Shown here: in pieces, positions 23,701 to 38,800 of the stretch
Position numbering within the stretch: position 1 is the first letter of the stretch
How the letters are laid out: each line of letters opens with the position of its first letter
Source of the DNA: Cheiracanthium punctorium
Taxonomy: Eukaryota; Arthropoda; Arachnida; Araneae; Cheiracanthiidae
Assembly (NCBI GenBank): GCA_038373885.1
Contig: JAWZYV010001774.1
Coordinates: 310,001-374,000, forward strand
Direction: 5' to 3'
DNA length: 64,000 nucleotides
Position numbers and translations under genes: made by a program
The notes under the pieces: model-generated
What the model was told of the DNA's origin: nothing
Databases searched by the model: none
The model's input: only the letters and a program-made list of their open reading frames with translations

Positions 23701-26700
23701 CATTTCATGCTTTTTACCCTCTGGTCAGGAAGGTTGCCTGTTTCACTATTTTTTTTCACTTTATTAAGAACAAAATACTGAAACAGGCAACCTTCAAATT
23801 AAGTGTGCCTCAATTCTTCACAGGTGAATATACAACTTATAACAGCCAGAATTTCTTATAATAGCCAGTGTCTAAAATGTACAAAACATGTGTTTGAAAG
23901 AAATTCCTACCTGGTCATAATATGGAGTGACAACTCCAATGCTAGTTTCATCTTGATCACCCCAATTAGTGGGCCAGTTCTTCTTCAATTCAATAACTCT
24001 TTCAACAATTTCATAAACCTATATTACCAAATAAAAATGTTAATATATCTCATTATAAAAGAAATAGATTCACTATTTGATATTTATTTAAGTTCACACT
24101 CCAAGACTCTCTTCAAACCTTGTTTTCATGAAACTGTGCAGAATAAATTTATTTTTCAAAATGTTATTGAAACTGGAGTTATTTATAAGAATTTATTCAG
24201 ACATTAAAAAAAATAAATAAATAAATAAATAAATAAAAAAAATTATACAACTCATTTTTTAAGTTGTGCAGGCAGAGTTGTTTCCTTCCATTTAAATTTA
24301 AAGACAGTGGAAATATTCAGCAGCTTAAATTGTATTTTCAAAGCTCAACAGATTTTAGGTCCCATTTTCTGTTATTATCTATAAAAATAAAATAAGTGTT
24401 TGTGTGGAGGAGAGTAAGGGTTAAAAAGGAAAAAAAAAGGCTAAGAATCAAAATACTCTCCTACATTTATTTTTTTATTTATTTATTTTTTGTGTGTGTG
24501 TGTGCTAAAAATGACAATAAATGGGTTTTTGTGTTAACCTGAACTAGTTATGTTGATGACATTGCAGAAAAGCTATTTATGGCAACACCTGCTGGTCAGC
24601 CAATACGAGTGTGCCAGGGATGCACTGGTTGCCGACAAAACGTGAGAGCTGTCATTTCTCCTTTTATCTTACAGGTAGTATGGTGACCGTACTCAATTGC
24701 GATAGTAAGCAGGTATTGTTATCATATGTATCTATATTTTATTTAGGGTTTAATCTACAGGATTTGAATCTTTTTTGTATGGCCTTGAAGTACGCAAAAA
24801 GTTATGCAAGTGTCAGGAGTGTCATTGAGAAATTTCAGGGCAATTTTGAGGAAAATTTAACTCTGAAGTTGTTGGGTAAAAAACACACGTACAAGAAAAA
24901 AGACATAGCAGATATAATGTTTGTAATGAGTTATTAGATAGTAAATCAAGAGTTGTTTATGGATTTTTTGTGGGAGACGGGGTTAAAGCGGTGGAGCACT
25001 AGTTTTGGGGGAGGGGAAGGAGTATTAAACTAAAATTTTAAAAACCGCATATACATTAACATGTGGCATAAGTGGGAGGGGGGGAGAAAACAATTGTTTG
25101 TAATATTTAAGTAGATGGAATAAAACAATATTGCAGTTTTTTAAGTAAACCCTTTTATTACACACTGTGGAGTGACATGCGAAGCAGGCTCCTCTTGTCT
25201 CACTCCAATACCTATGCAAAACTTGCACAGGCGAATGGCTCCACAAAATGTTTGGCCTTTTTCTAAATTATTTTGGAAATCCGATTTTGCCACCACTTCG
25301 TGGTTGGAAAACACATTTGGAAACGCAATTTTGAGGCCATTTCTTTTTTTTTTTTTAAGTGAAAACTTCTTTAGGTGCATTGGGCAAAAGCAATGCATTC
25401 GCATGACCATCACTCTGAGATACATATGGAGAAAAAGTTAATTGTGATGTCACAGCTACGTCTTCTCCTGCCTGCTGAGATTTCTTCCTCCTTTCTTTGA
25501 ATTTTAGTACTGTCATTTGGAATCATATGTTAAAACTTCAAGCAATTTTTAACTGCATCCTTCTAGCTTCTGCGACTGCTATTGAACCATAGACCCAAGG
25601 AATGGTAGGCAAGCATTGTAATCATCAAACGTGATTGACTCTGGATAAAATCACTAAAGTTTGAAGTGATTGTTCTTTCATTTTCCGAATGGGAACTTTC
25701 ATGTATCGAAATAAATTAGACTTTGCCTGTATATTACTTGGTGTTAAAAATTTTTGCAATTTTTGTCCATGTTAAGCATTTGGGATCCTAGTATGACTGA
25801 AAAAAAAAAAAAAAAAAAAAACTGTCTGTTGCACTGTCTCAGTGATGCTTTTTTTTTATTCGCACATCATGTAAAACTGGCTGAAGTGAATGAAATAAAA
25901 TTTGGTGACATGATAGGTGGTCACTCAACTTAAGCTATAAGCATCGAATTTTTAAAAAATTCATCAATTTTGAGATTTTCCAAAAAATTATCTCAAACTG
26001 CATAAATTTCTGTTCACACATCATGTAATAATGACTAAAGCGAAATAAACGAAATTTGCTGACATGATAGGCGATCACTCACCTTAAGTTTTAGGTGTCG
26101 GATTTAAAAAACTTATTAGATTTTGAGATTTTTCTGAAAATTGTTTCAAAATGCGTAAATTTTGTTTTAGTGTGCATATAAACTACATATAATGAGCAAA
26201 ACAAGTGTATACTTTCAAAATATTCAAAAATATCCACTTTTTATGTACACATTGTATACAATCTATATGTTTTTGCAAAAAAAGTGCAGACTTTTTCTAG
26301 CTGGGTAGGTGCTATAATTTTTTATTATTTATTTAAAAAACTGTACTTAATTTGGATAGCTATATAGTTATTGTGCAATAAAGTTAATTTGATAATGTGG
26401 AGAGTTTTAATAATTATATCCTGTACACTATTTGAAATATAAGTGTTAATACTATGCATTTGAATTTAAATTATAAATCCATCATTCATTACAAATAAAT
26501 AGGATTACTGTTCATTACAACATAAGTACATAATTATTGTTTAATTAATAAATTCACATACATAATTATTAATTGAATTGAACAAAATCCAACATGAGGG
26601 AGAAATGTGTGTCGCTGATGTATACCGTACGCATGTACCAGCTGTGTCACGTTGCGGCATATGCTCACTCTCTCTGTCACCCCATGTACCAGCACCGCAT

Positions 26701-27889
26701 ATACCAGCAGTGTCATGCTGTTGCCTGTGAGCGCACTCAATCTCTCCTTTTAAATGTTAAATGTGCACACAAATTGAGCGCGACATTCAAAATGTAAATA
26801 AATTAAAAAATCAAAAACTTCAATGACAACCCAGTGAAAATTGCGTTCAACTATGTACACAGGTACAAAAATATGCGGAATTGCGAATATATCAAAAATA
26901 AATGTTAGATGCCCTTACAGCCTTAAAAAACATTTAAAACTTTTTTAAACAAAGAATTTGAAATGTATAAAAATGCAAATAAACGTTCGTAAATGTTTAT
27001 TCTTTGTTAATAAAAATTCAATAATGTGTGAAAACCTGTTTAGTTAGTGACAAGAAGTTTTCACTTCTTACATGCAGCCCTATGACTGACTGATTTTTTA
27101 TTTATTTTATTTATTTATATTTTTTTTGGCTATGTCTAAAATGGCATTTTTGGCAGACACACACACAAAAAAAACGCCAAAAATAAAGATAGGATGTACA
27201 TTGAAGGTGCGCCAAATATTTGTACACTTATGGGAGTAGAAACTCCACAGAAAAAAAGCCATGGCTTATGACATGCGTAATTCTCATTTAAACAATCATC
27301 CCAATTATGTATCAAATTGAGATCCAGCAAAATTCAATGCAAAGTAGTATTAAACAACTTTTATTTGTGAAACTTTCAGCTAAACATTTTCCTCATGTGT
27401 GTGCACTTTTTTTAAGGATCTTGGAAATACAATAGAAATTTCTATTCCTAAATAGGTTTTACAAAGTAGCATTTTGTCATGAGTGTGTATCAAAAATTAA
27501 TTTTCTCCTGTCATTGCTACATTTTCTCCTCCTTTTTGCATATTAACTCTAACCTTTTAGTTATCATGCACTGTTATGCGACACTAATAGCAGCTGTAAA
27601 TCAATAATATCATTATTGATGGCCATTGAATAATTGTTGTTTCACTATTTAGCTTTAATTTCATTTTAATAAACAAAGAACTTAACTGAAGAAGCTAAAA
27701 AATTAACCATTTCAGTTTCAAAGATAATATGAAATGCAGGAAAGAGTGACTTTCAAAAATAATAACTTATATTTTCACATTATAAATATGACAAAGAAAT
27801 TGCAAACACATAAATAAGTGCCAATAAACTGAAAAATACCCCCCCGTCTCAATTGCAAGCACTTTTTACAAGTCAAAGCTGAATTCTAA

Positions 27890-27942
<53 letters not shown>

Positions 27943-30900
27943 CACATGCTGAAAAATTTTAAAACGGATGTTTTTAAAAAACAGCACAAACCTCAGCATA
28001 GTTATGAAAAGCTGTACTATTGCAATCTTGAACATCTTCACCCCTGGCAGTGAAAAAGGTAAGGGGATAATACTTCTGATGTCGCGGTTGTTGACCACTG
28101 GCTTCTAGATGATTATCATAAAAGAGTTCTGAAGTGTATTTAATGATAGCTTCATGAGATCTGTAATTTTCACAAAGTAAAATTTTACATGGGAAATCTT
28201 CAGGATATAAATCATACAGTCTTTCTAATAAAGATGTGTGCAGATTTCTCTGCTGTGCAAACTGGGAATAGACTTCTGGGCTAAGCTAAAATAAGAAAAA
28301 AATAGTTCAATGTTAATTCATGACAAATAAAAAATTCATTACGAATTAAATAGAGATCATTATCTTGGGTCATGTTTAATGTACCTGCATATGGTCCCCA
28401 GCTAAAACAATACGGGTACTCTCATTTGCCAGTGATAAAGGCATTATTGCTTCACATTCCATAGCTTGAGCAGCTTCATCAATAAGAATGTGCGTGAAAT
28501 ACCCTAAATAAACAGAAAGTTAAATTTTATTTCAAGGGAAAAACACATATAAACCCAACTATAAATTCAATTAAAATATTAACTTATAAATATTGTAAAA
28601 TAGTATTGAAGAAATATGAAATATCCAACTATTTTAAAATTCAGCCAACATGTTGGAATGCTTATTACCCTTGTGAGAAAAAAAATTTAGTTAGAAACTG
28701 GTCTTTCTGATGTACATCATTATGAATAATTTAATATACACATACTATATACAACACATACAACTGTTTTTTTTTTTTTTTTTAAGGAAACTTGTGTTAA
28801 ACTGTATGCATTTACATTCAACTCAAATCAAATGCAATTTTTAGTAGCCTTCTTTCATAGAAAAGCTTCCTTATGAAAAAGCTGATGAAGTTTCATAGAT
28901 TTTGTGTTATAAATTTATTAAAATATAGTGAAGTTTAAGTCATTTGATTTCCAACAAAGGTGAAGAGAATAGATATGAGAATGCTCTAAAAAAGAAAACA
29001 GTAATTTTTATTTATTTATTTATTTATTTTTTCAGCACTAGGGTGCTATTTCACTTGGTACGAGAATTTTGTCCACACATTTTTGTCTATGCTATTGATT
29101 CAACGTGATCTTGTTGACAAGTTTTGCAGATATGAACTGTCACGGTGAAGATATTTTCAAATGCGTTTGCCAGATAACATGGAGAGGAGCGGGTGTTAAT
29201 AAAATGCCGAAAGTCGCACAATGTTTGCAATTTTTACTAATGAATCGCTAAAGTTGGTGCCTAAACATGACAATTTACTATAAATATATATTGAGTATAG
29301 TTAGAAAATGCCTGGCGAATATTGTAAATTGTGTTATTAATGTGTGGGGCATCTTTTATTTATTAGTTTTTTTTAATATGGGGATCATAAAAATATTTAA
29401 GTTCATATTTACTTATAGTAGATTTCTGAAAATTTTCAATCAATATCATAAAATTACGTATTTTTGTCTTTTATTGCACTTGTCCATGATCAATATTTAA
29501 GAAATAACAGCCTATGTGAGTGTTTATGGTACACTCTGTAAATAAATACACTAGTATAAGAAATAAAAAAAATTGTGATAGTATATGCACTTCCCAATCT
29601 AATATCTCATGCTAAATGACTATTTTTAAGCTAAAAAATGTAACTAAGTGATCTTTTAATAAAGAATTCATTATTTTAATACAGTCACAGTTTAATAAAT
29701 AATGAAATTACCTTTCTCTAAACCCAGCTGTACTAAATATCTTGATGTACTCAGTGTGGTTACTATGACTCTATGCTTTTTTACATCTTCTATCGTAGGC
29801 ATATTGAAAGTCCTATCACTGCTAGCTGTGGAAACTAAACAATATTGCTGTACAGTAGGGTGAACTGTAGCAACCCAACGATGACGATAGTAAATACGTA
29901 GGGGAGTAGCTTCAATTCTTCCTTCAGCAACTTCAGGATGAAGATATTCTCTAATGTAAATATCAGCAGCACTGTAAAGGAGAAAAAAAAAAAAAAAACA
30001 CTATAGAATGTTATACAAAGAAATTCAACTAACATCACTCTTCACTGTAAATTTATATTATCCATAAAAAAAAATTACACAAATTACAGGAGATGAAAAA
30101 TGACAGTGCTACTTTAGCTCAGCAAATGAAATTTATTGGTTCAGTAAGACATAATTGAAATAACCTTTTGATTTAATTTAGGTAAATAAGTATTATAAAT
30201 TTACTCTCAAACCCAGGAAAGTACCAACAATAGCTTTAGGGGGGGGGGAGTAGTTTTATACACAATATTATTTAGTGCATGAAAATCTATAACAAAAATA
30301 ATATACAAAAAAAAAGCATCAATTCTGAGAAATTCTACAAATGAAAAGCATGTTGATTCTTCTGGATCAATGGTATTCAATGTGGTCACATGTTGATTTA
30401 AAAGTTGCAAATAAATTTAAATGAATTCATCATTGAAGAACTTTGATAAAAGAATATAGGCTTTTTAAATATGACATTTCATTAAATGTCAAAACGTATC
30501 AGACCAAATACTATAAAAGCACAAGCAGGTACATTTATTATGATTCCGATTTTACTAGGCATTTTGTTTATTACTTTACACCTTCTGCAAACAACTAGTT
30601 ATCCTGGTACATTAAGTAGGGTTGCACCACTAAAACAGTTGAATATTCCTGCCTGGATTAAATGGAAACTGTCAAACAGGACAAGTTTAAGTATTTGTAT
30701 GCAAAATTTACTCAAATCAAAATTCAGATTATTATTATTATTATTCTAGTTTAGGTGAGGATTTCTCAAACTGTGCTCCTTGCAAAGGTATCAAGTGCCT
30801 CAAGAAGAAGTACTATATTGCTTCAGCCTCCAATTCACTATTCTAATATTTACACAAGGTGCTCTGCCAAAACCCTCAAAGTACAGTGAAACCTCTCTGA

Positions 30901-33900
30901 GCGGCCACCCCTCTAAAAGGCCAATTTTTCATGGCACGGATTTTTTGGCTCATAAACTTAAGGTTAAAATAATCTATCAGCGGCCACCCAACCCCCTCTA
31001 AACGGCCACCGAGTGGGATGGTCCATCTAATTTTTCGGGAAATTCTACTCACTCCATGCTGTAATTTTGAGCAGAAAAACTCAAGGTCAGGTTTATGTTC
31101 GAATGTGTGTGTAAGTCCCAGGAATAACTGGAATTGAATCTGTTATCTCTTTTGTATTTCCCCCCCCCCACACACCCTTAAGATGGGAAATCCCTTGGAC
31201 AATCAGGTGTTGAAGTTGTCCTGAATCCCTGACGAGGAATTCCCCGATGTTTGTAGTGGTGAGCAAGTTAAACTTTCAACACAAGCGACTTTAGGGAAAA
31301 TCAATGAAATTATCGGAAATTCCAAAGTGGTTACAAATGAACCGGTTAGAGATCTGCTTTTTAAAGTAAAAAACAAATTAGAAAAAATGAATGTTTCAAA
31401 GAAAAGTAAAAACTTAAAACAGACACAAATTCTACCATTTTTTCCAAAAAATGTAAGAAAACATTAAATAAAGTACCATTTTCTCTTTAGATAAGTTTTA
31501 TATTTCATTTTAAATAAGGAATATGAGCCACATTTGTTTATATTATGCATCTTAGCAATTATCTTATAATAGTAAATAAAACCCTTGAGAGCAGTCAAAT
31601 CTTCTTGGTACGGTGGGGTGGCCGCTCAGACAGGTTTCACTGTATTCCACCAGAGAAAAAGTCTGATAAACACTGGTTTAGGTTGTTTTCTTTCAATATA
31701 AAAATATGGATCATTTATCAGATAAAAACTCCATATTTTTATTTCATAAATTTGAGAAAAAAGGGTTGATGATAATAAAAAAAATTGTTATTTATTCTTA
31801 AATGATTATTACATGTACAGCTGAAGGCTAGATGATTTGCTAATTTTCTTCTTTTTTAATCTGATCTTTACATATATCTTTTTATGTCAAAATTATACTT
31901 TACCATATAAGAAGACAAATCATCCTTATCAAAAACAAATTTACTTTTTTTCCTGGGGAGTCCTGGGAGTACAATTTTTTTTAAATGCAAAATAAATTTT
32001 TTGCATTCAATGATGATCATATCACAATGAAACTTATTTAACATTTATGAGATTTTTTTTTTATTTTTTTAATCAATGAATGCACGATATGTATCACTAT
32101 ATCCCAGTTACTTCTAGTGCATATCTTTCATTTACTATATACTATTATATAAAAATATGAAAAATGCTGTAAAAGATTTTACTTAAAGCATGTTTTACTG
32201 TGAAAACTTTGTAATATATAAACACAGTGAATCGATAAGATCTAGGAATACTTACTGATGGAAAAATAATTTGAAGGAATTACAATTCTAATTTGAATAA
32301 ATCAATAAACACAAGAAAATTTAAATACATATGATATGAATCACACATAAAACTCAAGTTCAATAATGTAACAAAATGAAAAACTACATGCTCTCAAAGG
32401 CTGTGAAATGCATACTATTGTGTTAGCATCAACATCTCCTTTTCAACAGTCCAATTTTAGAGTATGCGTCTTGAAAGCAGACTTAAAATACTACAAATAT
32501 GATTAAAGTCTATGAACATTCGAACAGCAAAATGTAAATTAGAGACTTTGTATACTTAGAAGGGTGCAGAATTTTTCATCTGGACATGCCTGACATAGTT
32601 TAATACTTTGAGAATTTTTATATAATAAACACCATATATAAATATATACAGTGTCCTAAAAGTTCCTGTACTCCAAATTATAGAACTCATTGTCTATGGA
32701 TTTTTTTAAATATTAAATTTTAAAGTCTGCCTATCACTGCAAATGATTCTTTAGTTTTTATTGTTAATTTCTTTTTGCTCTCAAAATTTTTGCTCTCAAT
32801 CTTTGCTCTTAAGATATGCTCTTCATAGTGAAATAAATTTATCACGTATTCAGAGAACTGCACTGCTTGAGGCTTATTTTGAATGCAAATTGTATTAAAG
32901 ATGCAAAGATATTCAGCAAAATACATATCCAAATGATACAGTACCGAATAAAGATACACTATATCAGCTGATTTGACAGTTTGGTAATACAGGTTCAGTG
33001 GAATACAAGCACAGAAGTGGGAGACCAAAAGTTTTTACTCCAGCCTTTCTGCAAGATATTCAATGAAGAACATTGTAAACTCCTCAAAAATCCACGAGCT
33101 GTTTGTAACAAGAAATGGGCACTCTAGTGGATCGACTCATAAGGCTTTTAGAGTTTTGCACTTTTGTGCTTATCTTGTAAAAATTATACAGGAAATAAAG
33201 CCACCTGACTTTGAGAAGGAGTTTTATTAGTGCCAGTGATCCAGAGATTTATTCGCAACAATATCACTATTTTGGACAAAACATTTTTCTCCAATGATGA
33301 TGGAAATGGTTTTATTTAAGCAGTTACCTGAACACACAAAACTCTCGCTTTTGTGGGCGACCAATCCTAACTCATTAATGCAAAAACCTTTACAGTCTCA
33401 AAAAACTTGGCATGGTGTGCTGTATTACGCAAAAGGATTGTTGGACTTCTGTTTTTCGAATCAACTGTTGATCATTCTGTATACAAGTAACTTATCCAGT
33501 AATTTGTTACATTGTTAGAAGTAAAAAAATGAGATTGTTGATTCCAACAAGATTGTGCAGCATGCCATACCAGTAATGAAACCAGGGGCATGCTTGAAGA
33601 TTTTTTCGGTGATCGACTGATCACAAAAAATCTTTGGCCACCTTGATACCCTGATCTGAGCATCCCGGACTTTTTTCTGTGGGGATATTTATAGAACAGA
33701 GTTCATACAGTTAATCCTCAAACAATAATGATCTGAAAATTGCCATCACTCAGAGTATACAAGAAATCACTCCTATCATGTTAAAACACATTTCTAAAGA
33801 CATGCGCAAACAAGTTCAGTTTTGCTTTCAAGAAAGCTGAGCAATGTTGAGTATTTTTTCTTAAATGATGTTAAAAGTGCTTTTTCCCATTAGCATAAAA

Positions 33901-35785
33901 ATAACCTTTTTAAGATTTGTTATTTTGTGAATAATAAATACATATGTCGACAGTACAGGAACTTTTGGGACACTCTGTATATCTAAAGAGAGAGAGATAA
34001 TTTTTCTTACCTGTTTGAATGAGTGCACACTAGAATTCGAGAAGCAGGATCATTTAAAATCATTTTCACAGCTTGGGCCAGAGTGAATGTCTTCCCAGTG
34101 CCAAAAGGGCCAATAATTAAAACTGGTGGTAGTTTATGCGATAATGGTAATGTGATAGCATAAACTGCTTCCTTCTGCTTTGGATTAAGTTTCATATTGA
34201 AACCCATGTCACTAAAAGAAAGAAAAAAAATTCAGCATCATTAAACATTAGAAATATTTTTTACTCTACAAACTAATATCTCATTATTAATTGGAAACAA
34301 ACAATAAGATAAGGAAAATTAAAATAAGTTCATGCAGTTTGTCTTATTTGCTAAGCCAGGATAGCTAAACATTAGGTGAGGGATGCAAGGGAGAATCAAT
34401 AAAATGTCATGCAATATACAATACTTCCCCCCCCCAAAAAAAAAATCGATAAAAGTAAAAGAAATTGATCATGCATGTGTAACTTGCTTATACTGAAAAG
34501 TGCTATATCAAGTAAATTATGAATATCTCATTCAAAAGAAAAAATCAGGAAGAAACTCTAGTCATTTTCTTCCAAACAATGTGAAATTCCAAATGGAGTA
34601 TTAATTACAAGATTGTATTAATTACAATTTACAATTAACTTCCAAATGAAGTTTTACGGAGTTTTTATATTTTACCAACTTCTTTCTTTTAAGATACAAA
34701 AGTGTTTCTACATAAACAATTCAATCAGTTGCAATTTACATTTATACCATTTTAGCATTCATATATACAATCCCAGACAGCACATAAGCTTAAATCAAGC
34801 TTGGCATTTCTTTGAATTTGACATATTAATACAAGCTTGACAGTTCAATTCATTTTAAGCTTGCAGTAAGCTTGGAGATTACAAAAAAATTAGTCAGCAA
34901 ATATTTTCCCGCCAAATTTAAGTCATTTGAACTGTCAAGCTTGAATACAACTTGATGACTGCTTGATTTGGAAAGCCACATCCACATAACAAATAAATTT
35001 ATCATCAGTCATAAATGTACTTGACCATAGAAATAAAAAAAAAGATTCTATATTTCCAAATATTGAAATTCTTCAAAATAAAATACAAAAATACTACAAA
35101 ATTGATTTCAAAATCAGTCGTTTGTCTTGATTTTGGCCAATATTGCCCAACATGAGTGTTGCGATATTAAAACTTTTAAAATGTGTGCTGCAGTTTATAT
35201 TATGCTTATTTCCCTATTAGTCCATCCCATGGAAAAATAAAAGAAACAGATCAGCATTGGCGAATACTGATCAATATCACCAAAAAACGGCATGACAACA
35301 GTAACAGTCACTTCAAATTTTAGTCATATCACCTCAAGTGAGATTGGCATGGTGGTTAGGAAGCTGGCTACCCACACCTTAGGTCCCGAGATCGATCCCA
35401 GGTTCCGATCGACCTTAGGTCCTGAGATCGTTGCAGACGCTGGACGAAAACAGATTAAAATAACTTGAGGTTTCAGTGTAGAAGGGAAAATGTGTGGAAA
35501 AATAAAATATATGGGGCGAATTCGCCGACTGGCAACCCAATTTAGGAAAATTTTTTACGTTTGAATTAAGCTAGCTATGTCAAGCTTGATTTAAGCTTAC
35601 TATGTCAAGCTTAATGCAAGTTGGGCAAGTGCAAACTTGAACACTTGATTCAATCTTGCATTAAGCTTACACGTTTGAAATTTTCAAGCTTGATTCAAGT
35701 TTATTGACTTGATAAATCAAGCTTGCTGCAAATTTGCTGTGCTGTCTGGGATATGCTTATGCAGCTTCCTCCCCTACCCCCTTTC

Positions 35786-35825
<40 letters not shown>

Positions 35826-38800
35826 GATAAAGTTTGTTTAACAACAGCAATAGAAACAAAACATGCAAAACTAGGAACTATGAATTGCTTAAATGTTTTC
35901 TTTTATTGGTGATGAATAACAGTACAGTTTATTTCTAAGTTGCTGTTGAAATAACAATAGAAAAAGTTGCAAAACTGGAAAATGCATTAGTTTTTTGTTA
36001 TGTGCACTAAATTAGACACTTTGTGTAAGAAGGAAATACAGTTCCCTAAAAAATGGCTTATTTCTAAGTTGCTGTTGGCTATGTGAATAAAAAGTGGGAA
36101 TTGCTTAAAAGTTTTCTGTTATTGGCATTAAACCTCAGTTGGAGAGAATTATTGCTAAGAATGGTTGATGGGGAAACACGAATGCAAAAATCAGCATTTA
36201 CTAACTCCATGCAATTAATTTTACGAAACAAATATAACTTCATTACATGGCAAAGCAATTTACATTCATCATTTCAAACTAATTGTACTAGTATGCAGAT
36301 ATCTCTCAGGGAATAGGCTAGTTTATCTATTATTCTCAAAATAATAGAAATTATGCTACTGCAGTTAGAGATATAATTTCCCCATAGCATACATGCAAAC
36401 GTAGAAAAATTCAAAACAGTAAAACTAAGCACTTATTTCAGTAAAATTCCACACCATATCAGTAAAACTGTGCATTCTATCTCAATGGGATAGAAGAAAC
36501 AAGGTTTTTCAAACTAGTTCAACCCTTCTCTCTTTCCATACAGTTTCACAGACCACAGTTTCAAAATTTTACCTAGACGTTCCTTTTTCATAATCTCCTG
36601 AAAGCTTTGCAGTGTAGTGATTTTATGTTTTCTGTATAATTATGCACAAACTTCCTTTAGAACTTATATTATTTATTAAAAGCCATGCAATGCTCAAAAG
36701 GAATTTGATTACATTCAAATTCATTTAAAATTAAGGCACTTATATTTTCTCCTGCAGAATCAGCAGACAGATTTGAAATGCTTAGTAACTACTTTGAATC
36801 AGATTCTCAAATTTGTTAAAAAATGTTACAACAATCGGGCAGAGTATCTAGCCATTACTATCATTGCTTCCATCACAGGCTGCAGCAAATAATACTTGTA
36901 AGTAAAATAAAATTTTTAAAAAAAATGTTTCAAGAATTTTGAGTATTTTATGATATACGTTTATGAATTTTGAAATGTACTAGTAAAAATATATTTGTGT
37001 GCTGCAAAAGTTTTATTTGTGAATACATAATCTTACAATTTAGGTGACATTCAAACATGCAACCAAATCTTTTAAGTTGGCAGTTATCAAAATAGCGGCC
37101 TAGAGGATCTACAAAATACGATATTAATACATTTATGTCACTTTCTAAAGAATATCAGAATTTTTCTTTGTTTTAATTTAAAAATAAAAGTTTTGATCAA
37201 GATTGATACTCTGTTTAGTTTAGAAATGCTACATTGTTACTGAAGAAAATTTTGCTCTGAGGAATTACTTTACATGAATGACTTAATATCACAAAAATCA
37301 TTAAAACACTTTCAAGTACTCTAAGTCTACAAGTTAGTATTATAAGTGAAAATGCATGCATAAGCAAAGTCAACATGCGCATCATAGGCATAAGTTATAC
37401 ACTGTCTACCAATAAGTATTTGGACACCTATGCAAATGATATCTGCAGTCCGGAGGTGCATCACGGCCTCCACCGGTATATATCATGTAGGAAACAGCAT
37501 CGGCATTAGTCGCATGCAAGATGCCATGCAGTTCGGAGATTTCTGATTTTGAGAAAGGTATAATTACTGAGTATCACAAATGTGGCCGATTCTTAAGGGA
37601 CATATCTAGTGATCTGAAGTACCCAAAATCGACAGTGGCCTATGTGATTAAAAAGTGGAAGGGGAGCAGTGATTGTCAGAATGTGCCCAGAGTCGGCAGA
37701 CCAACGAAACTGGGAGATAGAGACCGAGTGCTGTCCAGAGAAATTCGGAAGAACTGCACCCAACCGAATGCCCTCATCCACAAGGAGTTTCAACAGGCAT
37801 CCGGGAGTATAATTGTTTCAATGAATACCATCCGTAAGGAAGCACATCTTCTTGGTTTTCATGGTCGTGCTGCTGCCCATAAGCCATTGATCAAAAAGTC
37901 CAACTGCGCTGCTCGATAACAAATCAAAGCACATCAAAATAGGTGGTGCAAAGCACATCAAAATTGGACCGTAGATCAGTGGAAACAGGTTCTTTGGAGC
38001 GGCGAATCAAGGTTCACCTTTACCGTTCGGATGACAGGGTCTGGGTCTGGCGTCTGCCTGGAGAACGTCTCCAGCCAGAATGCATTGTGCCAACAGTCAA
38101 GTTCGGCAGAGGTGGAATTATGGTCTGGGGGTGTTTCTCCTAGTATGGACTGGGACCCTTGGTCCCCATTCATGGTAAGCTCAACACTTATGCCTGCTGC
38201 ACTATTTTGGATAACAATGTGCTTCCTACGTTGTGGCTTTTACGGGTTGGACCCCTGTTACTTTCAGGACGACAATGCCAGTTATTATTTTTCAAGGTTA
38301 ACCAAGGCTTGGTATGGTGCAATGGAGTTCATTGAATGGACTGGCCTGCCCAGAGCCCAGACCTGAACCCTATCGAGAACCTCTGGGACGAGTTGGATCG
38401 CCGAATTAAGGGGTGTACTACTCGTCCAAAATTGGTGAGGGAACTTTTATGTCTACTCCAAGCCGAGTGGAAGACAATAACACTAGCTGTAATATGAAGA
38501 CTTGTGGAAAGTATGCCCCGGAGGGTTCACGCTGTAATTGCCTCTCGTACAGGCTCTACCAACTATTGATTTTGAATAGTTTTTCTTTTCTATCACAGGT
38601 GTCTGAATACTTATTGGTATACAGTGTAATAAAATGCAAAAATATATTAGCAGTAAAAAAACACACACACTCACAGCAATTAAAAGCCTGTTCTCATTGC
38701 TCATGCATATTTTTAAATAAGCAAGACAAATTCTTCACAAACACAAATAAATATGCATATTCTCATCCATACATGAGCATTAAGATTTAAAACAGGAACA

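Noticed and set aside
24611..24937. 108-codon plus-strand frame
   Set aside because: It starts within a transposon arm and shows no known domain.
25141..25441. Overlapping frames of 89 and 94 codons, one with [12 protein letters not shown]
   Set aside because: No family recognised, both strands open, and a homopolymer run lies inside one frame. Perhaps a transposon fragment; not enough to call a gene.
27892..28098. 68-codon frame with a Tyr-Ile repeat
   Set aside because: It is a translation of the (TA)n tract running into HELZ exon 11 in a wrong frame.
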